NCBI GenBank assembly: GCA_013398295.1
Contig: VZSF01006565.1
Coordinates: 400,165-464,164 of the forward strand
DNA length: 64,000 nucleotides
Direction of reading: 5' to 3'
Source: Chionis minor
Lineage: Eukaryota; Chordata; Aves; Charadriiformes; Chionididae
The notes beneath the pieces were generated by a model that saw nothing but the letters and a program-made list of their open reading frames with translations, did not search any database and was not told the DNA's origin. Made by a program: the position numbers and the translations under genes. Of the stretch, positions 25,301 through 38,632 are shown piece by piece (the stretch's first letter is position 1; every line of letters starts with the position of its first letter).

Positions 25301-25970
25301 GACAAAGGAACACACTAAGATGAAGATGGATTTCCCCAGCAGAGCAAATACTGTAGATGTGATACGTATAGAAAGGATAGAAAAGCAAGTTGCAGAGCAA
25401 GTGTGCTTGCAGACACACACCAAGCTTACAGGCACCCATCAGATTACATTTATAGGGCATGGGAGATGCTAACAGAGGGGACACTGGGAAGGAAACATGA
25501 ATGACTTTGATAGCTTGTCCTTGGTTAAGTGACTTAATGAGAGGAAGAGCAATGACACAGAAGGGAAAAACAATAGGACAAAAAGGAACGGCTCAAGTCC
25601 CTTATATGCAGACAGAGTATTAACTTAGCAGGAAGCAAAATACCATCCGTGCTGGAGACTGAACCTCACTGCTGTTGATCCTACTTCCAATTATTGTACA
25701 AACCCTCGCTTTACACCAGCGGTCCCACAAAAACACCAGCTGACTTGTCACAGATGTGGTCATTCATCTGTTCCACATGAAGTTAAATAGTGAACAAAAC
25801 TTCTCTGGCCAAGCAGCATCACAAAGAAGAGTAGACCGCAAACAACAGTGGAGTTGAATAGGAAACACAGAAATATTTATATTGAAAACACAATCTGTGG
25901 ATAAATAACGCACTCTATAGAACATACAACGCTGTGACTAGAGACAGGCACAGATGTGAGACATACGTGA
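22330..25970. other. Unique non-coding DNA
   Basis: No gene is recognised. The only structured piece is the purine-rich minisatellite at 24979-25080. Open frames on both strands are short and biased in composition. Confidence 0.6.
24979..25080 (+). repeat. Purine-rich minisatellite, about four 24-27-bp units
   Basis: Units starting AGCCAGAGGAAGGG, AGCCAGGAGAGAGATGC, GGCCAGAAGAGAGATGC and ACCAAGAGGAAGC follow one another at 24979, 25006, 25030 and about 25054. The plus strand is almost entirely A/G, so it could form triplex DNA. The repeating minus-strand peptide pattern is a by-product of this tandem repeat. Confidence 0.7.
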
Positions 25971-25975
25971 AGAAG

Positions 25976-26015
25976 GGCCAGATCTTCTACCGGAGTAAGT
26001 TACACGACACCATTT
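25976..26015 (+). repeat. Possible ancient palindromic amniote repeat fragment
   Basis: 'gggccagatcttctaccgga' plus 'gtaagttacacgac' resembles the 'gggccagattctgatctcag / ttacaccggtgtaa' motif of old sauropsid repeats. Only about 40 bp can be aligned by eye. Confidence 0.3.
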
Positions 26016-27280
26016 TATACCCTAAGGATACGGCTTTTGTATTTTTACTTTCATATTTAGGGAACTCAAATCACAGCCAGCTCGAGGGGCTCCAGCACCC
26101 CACCGTGCCAGCAGGACAGGGTTGGCCAGCTGCAGTCGGAGAACGAATGCATGGTGTTGTAGCCACACGCTGAACTGTAAGTGTGCCCCTAGGCATGGCA
26201 GGTTTAGGTGCAAACTTCCTCTGCAGGAAAGACAGACTGATTTATGGAAGGAAGGGACCACAGAACAGCCCTGTCCTCCCAGAAGCAGGCTAGAAACTTT
26301 GATACTTTACACAGTTTTAAATCACGTACACTTTCCAAGCATCACTACATCTGACTTGACCCCATTGTTACTTTTTGAGTCTTCAGTATGGTCATGCACT
26401 GTGTTAAATAATTCAGACGTATGTTTCTAACGCCACACAGGCACTTTTTGTACAGATGAGCTGCAAACTTCAGAGCCAGGCTCATCTGGCCACATAAACC
26501 CACATCTAAGATCAAGTCTGTGTCCTGCCCCATTGATTATCTATGAGGGCATCCCAAATAAAGTGCTTGAAACTCTCTCAGCTTGAGCGAGGCCACAATT
26601 CAGGCAGATCCTTAGAGAGAGGAATAGCAAAAACCAAATATTCATCTAAGTTTCTTCTTAAAAAGGTACGACCTGGCAGGAATAGTCTGAGACTGTAACC
26701 AGCCAAGTCCAGCTGGACACACAATAACAACAACAGGTTTGTCTGGAATAGCCATTAATTAAAAGCCCATTAATAATCCCAGCCCACCATACTTTCCTGA
26801 CATTGTACTGCCTTATGCTCCAAGTCACTCACTTAAATCCACATCTGTTGATCTGCTGGTATGCCCTAAATATCAATTTAAAACCATCAGATTCAGAGTC
26901 TCTAGCAATTACGATCCACCATCATTATAATTAATCTTTCTTAGTTTGCATAGCATCTTAATAGTAAAATTCTTTCTAGAGAAGAGACACTTCTGGACGG
27001 AAAGAGAACTGGCACACTATCTGTTATTTATAATGAGTAAAAGTTAATACAAATTAAACTCCCCGAACCAATAAAAACAAAACTGTATGAAACCACAAAA
27101 TAAGACTAAGAAAATCAAAACCAACTTATGACTTCAGAAATAATATAGTCCAGAAAGAGTCTACAGCAAATAAACAAATGTGAGTAAACATATTAAAAAT
27201 ACAGCGTGTAGATAATGGTATTTCAGTTTTGTCACATTTTATGTCAGAGCCGCTGCACATCTGTGGACAATGTTCCATGT

Positions 27281-27345
27281 CACATTTTGTGATACTGAGG
27301 CACAGAAAATTCAAAGGTCAAACACCAAATCTATGGCAGGGCTAT
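27281..27345 (+). repeat. MIR/CORE-SINE-like remnant
   Basis: 'cattttgtgatactgaggca', 'cagaaaattcaaaggtcaaa' and 'tctatggcagggcta' follow the SINE series 'cattttacagat…ctgaggca', 'cagagaggtt…aaggtcacac' and 'agtctatggcagagcta', with a short internal deletion. Together with the 19.2 and 29.8 kb fragments it shows that old tRNA-derived SINEs settled here long ago. Confidence 0.55.
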
Positions 27346-27658
27346 TTCTCCATCTCTCATCTTACCCTCAAAACTGTTAAAGCAAACCCTGAAATCCTAT
27401 CACATTACGTACAAAATTTCAGAGTAAGTTCAATATAATCTCAGAAAGATTTGAATCCCAAATCAACAAGAAAGAATCTTAAGAGGAAACAAGGCAAGTA
27501 TTGAAGAGAGCAATTATAAGGCTTTCTGTATGTTTGCATCTTTACCCTGAAACGCTCACAATCAATTTCTACATGAACGATACATCAGCTATTCAGGAAA
27601 TCATTTTATAGTGACATGAATAATTTCTCCCACCTGTATATTAATTTTCGTACATAAA

Positions 27659-27698
27659 CTGTATATAGTTGTATACGTGCATATACCATTATATACAG
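27659..27698. repeat. AT-rich inverted repeat
   Basis: CTGTATATA and TATATACAG form perfect 9-bp arms around a 22-bp spacer rich in alternating TA/GT steps. It could extrude as a small cruciform. No gene or terminator context is visible. Confidence 0.7.
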
Positions 27699-29747
27699 CA
27701 AAATTAGCTTCAGTAGTAGAGTTAGTGACAGAGTTACAGCACTTGGAAACTTGTCAAAATTTGCTGGGAGGTGCCAATAGTCTATTTACTTTCCAGTTTG
27801 CCCTGGGAACTCAGTTACCTCTGAGTTTGGGTTTGTTTTTTTTTTTAGAAATGGAAAATAAAAATAAAATAATAAAAAAACACTTCTCCAAGCTAATGAA
27901 TTTTCTTCCCAGTAAATTTCAACTGTTGGCTACAAAAAAAAAAAATAAAAATCACACATTAGCATAAACATAACAAAAGCCAACACAACAAAAAAAAAAA
28001 AGAGAAAAAGACCTCTTGAGATGCAAGCTTGTATTAAGTCCAATAACACACAAATCAGATGCAGATGTACTTATTCTAAGGCAATATTTAAAAAACTGAA
28101 AGATATCAATCCAAAAGAGATATTTTACACTGAAGCTCTTGCACATCCAGAATACTTTTCAGATTTCTCTGTTCCACCATAAGCCCACAGTGTCTCTTTA
28201 AGCTTACTGCTTCTCACAATGAAATTTATTTGCAAAAATGTGCGACAACACAAATTGCGCTACTGAAGTAGCACTAATTCTTGATGACATTAAGTAAACT
28301 GCATCAGAAACTGAAGAGGAAAACTTGAAAGCTGTAAGTTTTACAGCTTACTCAAAACCTGCAGCAGCTGAAATAATAACGTTCAAGAGAGCTTTTGTTT
28401 TCATTTATGAGGGAGGGAAATTTATTCTTTTGATTTGGAGGTGCTGAAGGGGAAAAATTAGATCCCTTTTTTCCTCGACGCATCTTTGCCACTCCACTGT
28501 TTGACAGAAATCTACTGGACTCTAGGAAATGTTTAATCTGCTTTTTTTGAAGATGGGGGACTGCTGATAGCAAGTTGGGCAAATCATAAACAAGCATAAA
28601 TCTACACAGCCTCATTGATTTTATTAGAATTAGGTGTACAGAATAACTTGTCCTATACGGTTTCTCAGTAGAGAGACGAGAGCACACACTCTGCTGGAAG
28701 TGGTCCACATGAACACTGACCTCCCTAAAAAGCATCAGGATCCCCGTATTGTTCCTGAAGGCTCACGGAAACAAGGAACCAGCACTGAACATGCTTCTCA
28801 TTTATGCAGCTAAAACGTCAATTGTGCCCTTTAAATCAGTAAAAAGTAAACTTATTAACCAACCTGAATGGAAATAAATCGTGAAATGATTTACATGAAA
28901 GCTGTTCCAGGCACAAATTTGTGAATAAATGGGGGCTGTTTAAAAGAAAAAAAGAAGCCTTCTGTTTTCTTCACTGCTGGCCACATGCTATCAAGATGTG
29001 ATCAAGGTGCATTGTAGCTGGCTGTCTCCAAGCAAATTACAGTAGAGGCTTTAGGGTCCTACTTACAGCTGACATATAACTCCATCAATCACATTTGTTT
29101 TCATCATAAATTACAGAAATCCCAAGACGTTTTGTGGTTCACCATACTTCACACATCCCAGTTCCCCTTTTCTAAAGTTTCTTTGGTAATAGAATATACA
29201 TGAGGAAGAAAAAAAGTTTAATCTATATTGGTTTAAATGCATAGCTAGTCAGAACAAGTTTTCCCTCCAGCTGACATTGAACTTTGTAATTATTCCTGAA
29301 TGTTGTGTTTTAGAGACCTTCTCTGCGCTAATTTTATGGAGATCGTGTTTTCTACATCCTGACTACATGTTTGCCCCTCTCTGAATAGACAGGAATATCG
29401 TGGCTTTTTAAAAGACGCAGCTCTCCCTGCCCCCTTCACCTTCCTTCCCTCACATTTTTTCTTCAGATGTTTTAGCCCTCAGTTTTGCGGAGGCAAAATC
29501 CTCAAAATTCTCCTTTTGTGGAGAAGCAAATCTCAAGGATGAAGACAAAAGCAGAAGGTGAAACACTCGTGTACCTCCTGAGCCACGCTCCGCAACTGCA
29601 GCCTAGTCCCCAGCTCAGACATGAGCTTTAAGTGAAAGCGGGGCTCAGGGAGAAGGGAAGTCTTCTCTTCCCGTCGCTAAAGCTCTTGGGCACCACTTTC
29701 CTTCCACCCCGAGCACAAAGAGCTGAAAGAGCTTATAGAATATCCCT

Positions 29748-29815
29748 GTGGATAAAGCACTGACCAAGGAAGTCAAGGATCAGGGTTCCAACCCACCCCT
29801 TACCCCCAGGAGACT
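29748..29815 (+). repeat. tRNA-derived SINE head remnant
   Basis: 'gtggataaagcactgaccaa', 'ggaagtcaaggatcagggtt' and 'ccaaccca' correspond to the MIR-like head 'gtggatagagcactggactg / ggagtcaggagacctgggtt / cta..ccca'. A sequence close to a pol III B box (GGTTCCAACCC) is preserved. It is not a functional tRNA: no cloverleaf can be drawn around it. Confidence 0.45.
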
Positions 29816-29819
29816 GTTC

Positions 29820-31430
29820 TGCCTCTCAGGCTGTTGAAGTGGCTTGAGCAGGGGGCCATACCTCCTCCTGAGAGCCTGCTACTGGGCAGCCAAACACACG
29901 GGAGGTGGCCAGACATCAAAGCATGGTATAGGTTAGTGTCCGGGGCATGCGGCTCAGTGGGACAGGAGAGGGTGAAGCACGAGAGTAAATCAAAACAATT
30001 GGCCAAAATTCCAAAGATTTGACTCCTGCAAATAAAAGACCTAGATCTGCATGCGGAGCTTATTACAGAACACATACCAAGTCTGCTTAAATTCAGTACA
30101 CACGTAACTATGCCTAGACCCAAAAAAGTAAAAATTTAAAAATGAACATACCTTCTTTTTCATCTAAAAAAAAGACCTGAGAAGCCTCTGTGATTGAACA
30201 TACACTATGACTGTGTAATTCAAGCTGAAAGACAGAAGGATAACACCGGGCTGAAAATTATTGAGTATGTTGTGAAAGATACTCTCAGAAACCCCAAATA
30301 TACTGAGAAAGGTATTAGCCCGTGTACAATCCCCATTAGAAGCCATCATCTCCGTGCTACAGGGCTGTACTACAGCTTTTGCGATACCCGCATTAGTCAA
30401 GCACGCAAAAGGTCACCAGTAAGAATGATCCTAGTATAATATTCAGATTTAATATTGCAAAATTAACATTCTTAAATGCTAAGCAAGATAAGCTGATTAC
30501 AGTAAATGGCTTTCCCTCTTCCACATTTGTGGAGAGAATGAAGACAAGCCACACCAGAAGAGGGAAGGGGTGATTTACAGAAGGGACCGCTGACTGGCAC
30601 AAATACATGCGAACTATTTCTCACAATGGCACAATCTTGTCTGGATTTAAAGCTACCTTTTGTGTCAAGCTGGGAAGAAAGGGTCCATGAGGTATCAATA
30701 CATCAGCATTTCGTTCTCTTCACGACCTTTCAGAGGTGAGCCCATCTACCCAACTAGGCAATTTCCCCTCTCCCCTTGCATTCCCCAAGAGGCAGCTGTT
30801 GGGATAATCACCTCCTTCAAGATCCTGGAGACTCAGAAAACACAAATAATGCACTAGGCCAGCAGTTCAGCACTCTCCTTCAATTACCAATATACGTAAG
30901 TCAGGAGAAGCAGGCAATAAAGTATCCACTTTAAGGTAGACTTTAAGAGGCAGAAAAAACAAACCCACACATTCACGCTCCTCTCCCCACCACATAAAGG
31001 TACAAATTTCTTCTCCCCCCACCTTCCTCAAAACATCATCTAGCAAGGAAAACTTTTAAAAAGGAACAAAACGTATATTCCTCCTTAGGCTCCCCTGTAT
31101 CAGAAGGGAAATTTATCATTCTGTGTACCTCAGCAATATTTTCTGCTTCAGCCTATATGCTTTCAAATTCCCTTCCAAACATAAAAGCAAAGCATCGATG
31201 AAAAGAAAATTGATGTCCCAACGAGCAAGAGCTCTTGCAGTGATTACAACCAAACAGCAATTGGCATGAACAGAGCCAACATTTAATACCATTTTAAGGT
31301 ATAATTAAAAAGGAGAGCTGCTCAGAAAGGGCTCTTTACTATAAAATATGGCAGGTACACACTACAAATGCTCCAACAGCTTCTTCTCATGCAGTGGAAG
31401 ACTAAAAACCTTCAGATGAAAATGTATGGT
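29820..31430. other. Unique non-coding DNA
   Basis: No gene is recognised. A possible 12-nt minus-strand microexon at 30152-30163 is listed separately. Confidence 0.6.
30152..30163 (-). other. Possible 12-nt microexon pattern, minus strand
   Basis: On the minus strand CAGGTCTTTTTTTTAG precedes ATGAAAAAGAAG, which is followed by GTATGT. The acceptor and donor both look good, but 12 nt carries no coding evidence and such patterns arise by chance. Confidence 0.06.
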
Positions 31431-31438
31431 GGGTCTGC

Positions 31439-31566
31439 AGAAGCCCTTTACAATCACACTTAGGGGCCTTTCAGCACATAATAGACTTTGGCACCCTGCT
31501 CTCCCTGTCATTAAGGGTGGCACCAGGAAGATTTAGGGCTGGAGTTTGCCTCCTCACTATCTCACA
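31439..31566. repeat. Duplicate segment, copy 1
   Basis: The core at 31488-31536 matches 32246-32294 at 43 of 49 positions without a gap. Weaker similarity extends left ('agaagccctttacaatc…') and right ('…ttgcctcctcactatctcac'), about 115-128 bp in all. Both copies lie in the same orientation. They may be members of an unnamed interspersed repeat, a small segmental duplication, or degenerate ends of one element. Confidence 0.75.
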
Positions 31567-31569
31567 GAG

Positions 31570-32200
31570 AGAGTGTTATAAAAGGTTGGGGTACTTCCAC
31601 TCCATGTCTGGTCACCGTCTGATTTAGGGGAATTTGATAGGAGGACAAATAAAAACAGATTTGTTGTTAGATGCCTTGTCTCCTGTTGTAGAGCTTGAGT
31701 AATACTGCAGTTTAAAAGGAGCTGTGGAGTGGAAGGGAAAACCAGAGTGGTTCAGCAGCAGAGCATGGTTACTGCAGAGACACGAGATGTTTCACTGAAT
31801 GAAATAGGAACGTCGTTGCCAGGAACGTACCGGTGCAAAGCATACCGGAGGTATTCACTTGTCTGGGGTTTGGTACGGTTCTTTATTCACATGAGAGCCA
31901 GCTGCAGCTGGAACTGGATCCAATTTTCCCTGCAAAGCCGAGGGTCTAAGCATAATCTCAATGCATGCGAGTACCTGACTACGCGGCTGGTAAAAACACA
32001 GGCATCACAGCCAACTGTCAGAGCGCGGGTGCGTAACACCACATTGGACAGGAGACTGGGTGAGATGTGCCCACACACCTGATGGCTGGGTCTCAGTGCT
32101 GAACTGACAACCCCCTCAGGCACACCGAGTCCTCTTTTCTTCTTTCAGGACAAACGTATTAATTTCAAGGTGTGGAAGCCAGGAGCAGCTTTCTCAGTGT
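31570..32200. other. Spacer between the two duplicate segments
   Basis: No gene is seen. A TATAAAA-like string (gttataaaagg, near 31575-31586) and an AATAAA (near 31647) occur but are not arranged as a recognisable transcription unit. The 117-codon plus-strand frame at 31729-32082 has no protein-like features. Confidence 0.5.
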
Positions 32201-32315
32201 AGAAAAGCCCTTTAATACAACATCTCAAGGCCTTCCATTCCAGCTTTGGCACTCGGCTCTCCCAGTCATCATGGGTGGCACCCGGAAGATTTAGAATTGT
32301 CTTCCTCTTTCACAG
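32201..32315. repeat. Duplicate segment, copy 2
   Basis: Partner of 31439-31566. The shared core runs from TTGGCAC to GGAAGATTTAG with six substitutions in 49 bp. Its left flank 'agaaaagccctttaatacaa' matches 'agaagccctttacaatcaca' of copy 1. No target-site duplication or terminal inverted repeat was seen. Confidence 0.75.
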
Positions 32316-32319
32316 GCAC

Positions 32320-35300
32320 TGCAGAAAAATCTGTTCCTCGTTAGTGGCTTTAGTCTCTCAAAACCACTTGCTGCAACTGGCCTACAAGAGACAAAAATTT
32401 TGAAACTCATCTCTAACCTTTCAAATACAAATAATAGGGTTTTCCACACTAGAAGCCCAAGGAAAAACTACCACCGCAGTTGCTAGTGGTTAAGTGAGGC
32501 ACAAAGCAGAACAGGTCCATCACAGAATTACTGGAGGATAACTGCAAGGTGGAGTTTCTACACCGAAGAGAAAACTAGCTTTCTGTAGATCAGAAAATTA
32601 AAACTCTAGATCTCTTTTGGCTTGAGATTTTTCTGCAAGATTACATAGGATTTTTAAAAATAAAATTATTTTGTCTCATGTGCAGTCACATGCTTTCTGC
32701 CCGGTTTCATTGAAGACTTAGAAGAAAAGATCCTTTAATACCAGTCTGTTCAGGCTAGGTAACTCTCCTCCCAAGGAAGTGAGAGTTTTAGTGGCCTCTC
32801 AATGTAGAAACGTGTCAGAAACCTGCCTGCAGAAGTCTCTATACAGCCTGCAGGAACAGAAATGGAAAGCTGTCGTACTTCTTTTACTCCCAACCAGCTG
32901 TTTAAGAGCCATACTTACTAATGCAGCCACCCTTGCTCAACAGCGCAATCTCACCAAACTCTTGCCACTTCCAAAACTTCGTCACCAAGTACACACAGTC
33001 GTACCCCTGTTCATTCTACCTATAGCCAGCATTTTGGGTCATCAGATAAAACTGGGTCAAGGGAATATTCTGAAAGGAAATACAGTTCTTGTTGGAAAAA
33101 ACCAGCAACATGTGACTCAATATTTTACTGTTTTAGAGAATGTCAAAATCTAGGCTGTAAACAAGATGAGCGCTACCATCTGACAGCCTGGTCCACACAT
33201 CAACAGAAAGGATATGAGAAAAACACCTACAAGAAACAACTAAGTATAGAAACAAATGCTTCAGTGATGTCATCTAAACAATAAAACCAGTTATTTCAAA
33301 GCACTAAGCCTAAAAATTTATTTAGCCACAAGAGGGAGACAAATACACAGATGGAGAGTATTTCACACTACGTTCCGCTTTCACCGGGAAAAAGTTTTAT
33401 GGAAAACATGGATATAGTCAAGAGGCACAAATTTAACTTTGATCTCATAAATCTATCTCCCATGCAGCAAACTTAAAGGACACCTGAATCTACTGAAATT
33501 CAAATCCAAGCCAGGATAACTGCATTGATGCTTGCAGTAACAATGTGACATTTCTTTGCATATGCCAATTCCAGCACAGTAAGAGAATATCAAGAGCAAA
33601 ATTTTCATTTTAAGCATCCTTTCTAGAAGAAAGAAAGTTCTTGTTGCAGTGGTGAAACGGTTTGGCCATAAAAATCAAACTTTTCTGAAACATCAGGGTT
33701 AAACAGAGTTCACAGCATTCTCAAGATACACTTTTATGACATCTATAAGCCTATCATATGTTATAAATTAATGGCAGATACAGCACATTCTAATTATACC
33801 ACCCATGTCTATATCATTTAAGTAATAGCTCTAAAGGGTGGATTAAAATGATAAAAATCTAAGGAATGGCTGCAGATAATTGTGCGAGGTGCTACACCTC
33901 ACAGATTTACAACCACTGTACAATATCACCCTCTGCTGGGCATCAGTGAGGAGAATTTGCATGGCAGCATCTTAAGAGATTCCCACAATGCACCAGGGGC
34001 AGAACAAGACTGGTGAAGCACATCATCTGATGCACAAATTAAAGCATTTGGGCTGTAAGATTTCATTACAACTCAGCATAAACCGATCAACTGACTTGAT
34101 AGAACACAACGGCAAAAGTACATTCAATATGTGGTAAATAAAATAATCCAGGCACCTGGTCTTACAAGGCTCTGCTTCCCCCTCACCTGCTATGTCTGCC
34201 TTTGAAAGCTCAGAGAACCCTATACAGCCAGGGTTAGGCCCAAATTACCTTCTGCTTTCAAATCTGAAGGTAAAAAGAAGTTATTTTAAAGACAGGAAGT
34301 GTTTGGAAAAGAGCCATTTCACAAACCAAAGAAAACAATAGAGAACCTAATCCTTGCTTCATGTAATTCATATAAACTGTCATTTGCAGCATCAGGCCAC
34401 CCAGCACAGCAGTTTGAGGCTGCACATCTGGCATTTGGTCTGTAATACCACTACAGCAATATAGCAAAATGCAGAAGAAAGTCCAGTAATGCAAAAGGGA
34501 TGGACTTGAAACTATTACCTTACCCGTTGTTTCACAGGCAAACCAATACTTAAATCTAATACTGCAGAACATCACTCCATGGATTAATTCACTTCACATC
34601 AAGGGGAACACGCATTCACGCCATGAGACGCAGGAAGCCGAGGAAGGGCAGACGGCAAATCCCGTGCTGTTGGGATGAGACTGGCCCAGACGTGGACAGC
34701 GGGAGAGGAGGTGGTGGCTGCCACCTGCCCCATGACTGAAGCCCCCCCAAAAGCAAGCTAGAGTCCCCCCTGAGCAACACCATGTCTTTAGCTAGTCGCG
34801 GCAGCTTCCTGTGAGACCATTTAGCCGTCTAGAAGTAGCTACAAGGCTACGTGATTCACTCACAGCTCATTCTTCCCACGTCTCCGTGTGGGCTTTAACC
34901 ACTGGGGAAATCTCCTTTACACCAGGCGCAGCTCCGCTGGCTCTCCAGCCCCAGCATTTCCCCAGAGGCAGGCCTCGATTGCAGCCCTTATCTTCATCAT
35001 TTGTTCATTTTATTTTAAAATTTTGCATTCTGACGGAGGACCAATAAAGCCAAAAGCTGCTGCATTTCACTCGTTTTCGAAAGAACCATCCCATTATACG
35101 ATTCTGCCCTGAGTAAATCCAAACAGGCTGCAGTTTTCCCTGACTCCGGTGCACGCTGGAGACAGCGTGCAAAGATGTGCTACAGATTCCCAGTCTCTCC
35201 AGAACTCCAAACTGCTGTGGATTTAAGGTTCGCTGCACTGTGGAGACCAGCTGCTGTAAGACACCCAGACTCTTAGGGGGTGTAACGTTGGAGAGAGAAT

Positions 35301-37010
35301 GCAACTGAACTTCTTTTGGGTTTCATATATACAAACAGAAAGTTTAAAAACTATTCTTATTCCATTAAAAGACTCATGTGGACTACGTGTCATAGCAACA
35401 GTTAGAAAAGCATGAAACAATGAATGCTGCTAAAAGGAAACATACACTTTCTAGACAAGTCTAGATTTCAGAGGTTTTTTTAAGTTCATGCAATCCAGAC
35501 TACTTGCGGATTTTTTTTTTAAATCCACTGTGAATGGGAGACAAGCAGGTCAAATGTTTCACAAACTTGCTTTCAAATTAAGACTATTTACTGATTCAGG
35601 TTAAATGAGCGTAAATCAAGCTTAAATTGAAATCAAAGTTATTATCTCGGTTTGTATCATACGAGTTTAACAAACACACGTTTGCAAACACACATATTAA
35701 TTGATCCAAAGCATGAGAAAATACCTATGCTCTCCTTAAACCTCTTGCAGGCAGCCAGATAGGACAAAACACAAACAATGCATTCCCCAAAGAGAGAGGT
35801 ACGAGCACAGTTTCAAACCAATACTTATTTTCTTTATTCTCAATAAGTCCGTTTAATGTTGGAGAAAAAGGATTCTTTATCACTGCCATATGGATCAGGG
35901 TCTAAGAAACTCTGTCTGGCAAGGGGCTGAAAACGAAATAACCATCACCCTTAGGTGACCCCTAATTGTGCAAAGAACCTCACTAGTGCTAGAGGGGCGG
36001 CTCACGTGCACGAGGGTGGCAGAATCGGGACCACACAATTTTCCTGATGAGCAAAATTTTATCCCCAGTGGGCAGATTTTCTGTCTAGGCTGCAGAGAAC
36101 TCAATAACTTCTGTCGTGTGAACTGCGGAGTAAACCCCTGCATCAAAGTCATGTAAGTGAACCCAATTTGCTTATGAACAGTATAACCCATCTCTGCTGA
36201 GAAGAAACTAAGCCAACAGCAGCACCAATCACAACTTTATTCAAAACCACAAGTCATGCCTTGAGGATATAAATTTATTCCCTCCCTTTCCCATCAACAC
36301 ACACGTTTTGCCACTCGCCTTGGGAAGCATGTTATTAAAAAAAATTCATTTCCCCCTTGGATACATTTTTATATTGTATACTAAATTATGCATTTAAAAT
36401 CAAATAAAAAGAATTTACTGCCTTAAGATTACTGCACACATCAGAAAGCTCTCTGTTCCTAAATTTTGGAAGAATTTTCCACCTTCCCACCCAAGCCAAG
36501 CAAACATCCAGTGTTGTTACAGCTGAAGCAGTGGGGAAAAAGAGACAAAAATATTTTTCACATTAGAAAGCTGTGCTTCAAGTAGTGAGGAGGAAAAGAC
36601 CAGATCTCAGGAAAGGTACCGTTCAATGCCTCCAAGGGCGAAAGGGAACTTTAATTTTGATGCCATGTCTGAAAAGTTCAGCACTGGGGTCAGTCTCAGA
36701 TAAGAATCCTCTGATCCTCTCCTAAACAACATTAAACTTAGAGTCTGATTAATTGGCAGCCTAATGCAAAAGTTTATCTTGCAGCATTTCACTCCTTTCG
36801 GTCATGGTTCTCCTTGTTGGCAGGAAACAAAGAAGTTAAGAAATACACAGAGATGTTCAGACAAGGCAAATGTTATTCTAGGGTTTTGTTTTCAGAAGGG
36901 CAGAGGATGGGGGTGAGAGGTGACTTTTTTCCCTGGTATTAACACAGACTGAAACCTACATACAACAGCAAACACCTGCAAGACTTGAAAACATAAAATA
37001 TAAGCACCCC
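32320..37010. other. Unique non-coding DNA
   Basis: No gene is recognised. A GC-richer stretch at about 34600-34990 has several CpGs but is not a full CpG island by eye. GAGGTG-CTA-CACCTC at 33886-33900 is a small perfect palindrome. A 105-codon minus-strand frame at 34258-34575 looks non-coding. Confidence 0.6.
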
Positions 37011-37017
37011 CCTTCTC

Positions 37018-37135
37018 ATTTAGGGACTTAAATACAGGTGTCCTGATTTCCTGAAATGATTTCCTGCCCCATCCCATTCACCTGGAGTTGCAATTGCTCA
37101 AATGTTCCAAAAATCAGAAGACTTAGATGCTTAAA
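37018..37135. repeat. Ancient amniote repeat fragment
   Basis: 'tttagggacttaaatacagg' and, further on, 'aaaaatcagaagacttagat' and 'gcttaaat' recall the sauropsid family built from 'ttaggcacttaaatac' and 'aaaatctgggacttagatgcttaaat'. The copy is diverged and interrupted. Confidence 0.35.
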
Positions 37136-38632
37136 TATAAATTTATTATATTAACTGCAGGTAGTCATATTTGGAGTAGTTTAACTTGAGTTTCTGTAAG
37201 GAGCAACTGCAGTCTCTGATTAATGTGAAGTTTGTTCTCCAGCTTACATGGAAGAAATTGATAAACTAAGGTAAAAAGGACAATAAACAGGCAAAGATAG
37301 ACTTAATTTAAGTATAAACTAATTTTTTTTTCCATGAACCACAGTTAAATTACAAATCTCAGCTGGACAGGGATGGCAACCCACTCTGCAAACAGTGCTG
37401 AAATTCTCCTGTGGAACTCCACCAACTCAAGTGAGAACCGCTGCCCTGCTATTCGTGATGCTCACAAGCTTGTCAGTGGATGGTAACTACAACTGAAGAG
37501 AAGCTGCAAACAAGAATAGCGAAGAAACGGGAGACAGAGGCTGAGGAACATTCTTGGCTAGAGAAGGCAAAAGGCCAAATCAAAGCCAAGCAGAAAGTAC
37601 ACTGAAGAAAGGACACAGATTTGAAACGTAGGGGTACACACATGTAGATGTGTGGCAGAACAGCTTTGAAGAGCTGATACAAGGATGGTAAAAAAACCCA
37701 AATAACACACAACACACAAACAAACAAAAAAATAAACCAAAAAGAAAACCACCACCATGTAAGACAGCTAGCGTAATACAGACCCAAAGACGGTCTAGGA
37801 GCAGGGAGATGAATACAGTCCAGGTCAAGAGGCAGATAAATAAACCCACCAGGGAAGGGAAGGAAGTTTGACACCAGTTGCATATGGTGCCCCAAACCAG
37901 AAAGACTTCCAACTGAGAAAACCAAGGACAGAGCACAGCAAACACTTCAGCCTAATCAGTAACCAATTTTTTGCATTGTGTTGTTTTGTTTTATTTTTAT
38001 TTTTAACAAGCAGGGTCGTGTTATCGAAAAAGAGTACTCAATGCAGTATCATCCTACTTTTCCTCTATACGCAGAGATAGTGCCTCTTTCCTTCTGCAGA
38101 CTCTGCAAGCAGCCAGGTCCAGGTGGCAGGGAAGATGGCATTTGGTAGAGCAGGAAGCCACTGGCAGGCTACAGCATATTTACTGGAAAGTTTTGGTCGT
38201 ACCTGAACCATCGGGAAGGGTTTATCAAAAGCCTTCCCATAACTTCACCGCTTCCTCACCCTTATGTTTCAAGCAGACAGAACGTGTGTTGGATACTGTC
38301 ACTGAAATGGGTTTAACATTCCTACAGTCTTCCCCAGCTTTAAATTCCAGGCCTCTCGGTTGCACGTAAAGGATAGCATCATAATTTAACTCAGCTCATG
38401 GACACTGAAACAGGTCAAACATTTGTCAACTGCCTTTAAATGTCTTTTAAAATATTTCCAGAACCACTAAATAAGCCCCCAGAGAAGCATGAACAAATAG
38501 TCAGAGTCTGCTAAAGAGAAGCGGAAGGATTGCTCTCTCCCAAAAGGGGATAGTCAGGACATCTGTTGAACACTCCAGTTTTTTTTCCCTTTCCTAAGGT
38601 AATTGTTGACACAGTCCCATGGTCCTACTTAC

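Larger units (their letters stand above)
26020..29740. other. Unique AT-rich non-coding DNA
   Basis: No gene is recognised. It contains the SINE remnant at 27281-27345, the inverted repeat at 27659-27698 and an A/T-rich low-complexity block at about 27834-28010 with one T-run and two A-runs. The open frames here are short. Confidence 0.6.

Noticed and set aside
34600..34990. Possible CpG island promoter
   Set aside because: CpG density is only modestly raised by eye, and no first exon or transcription signals accompany it.
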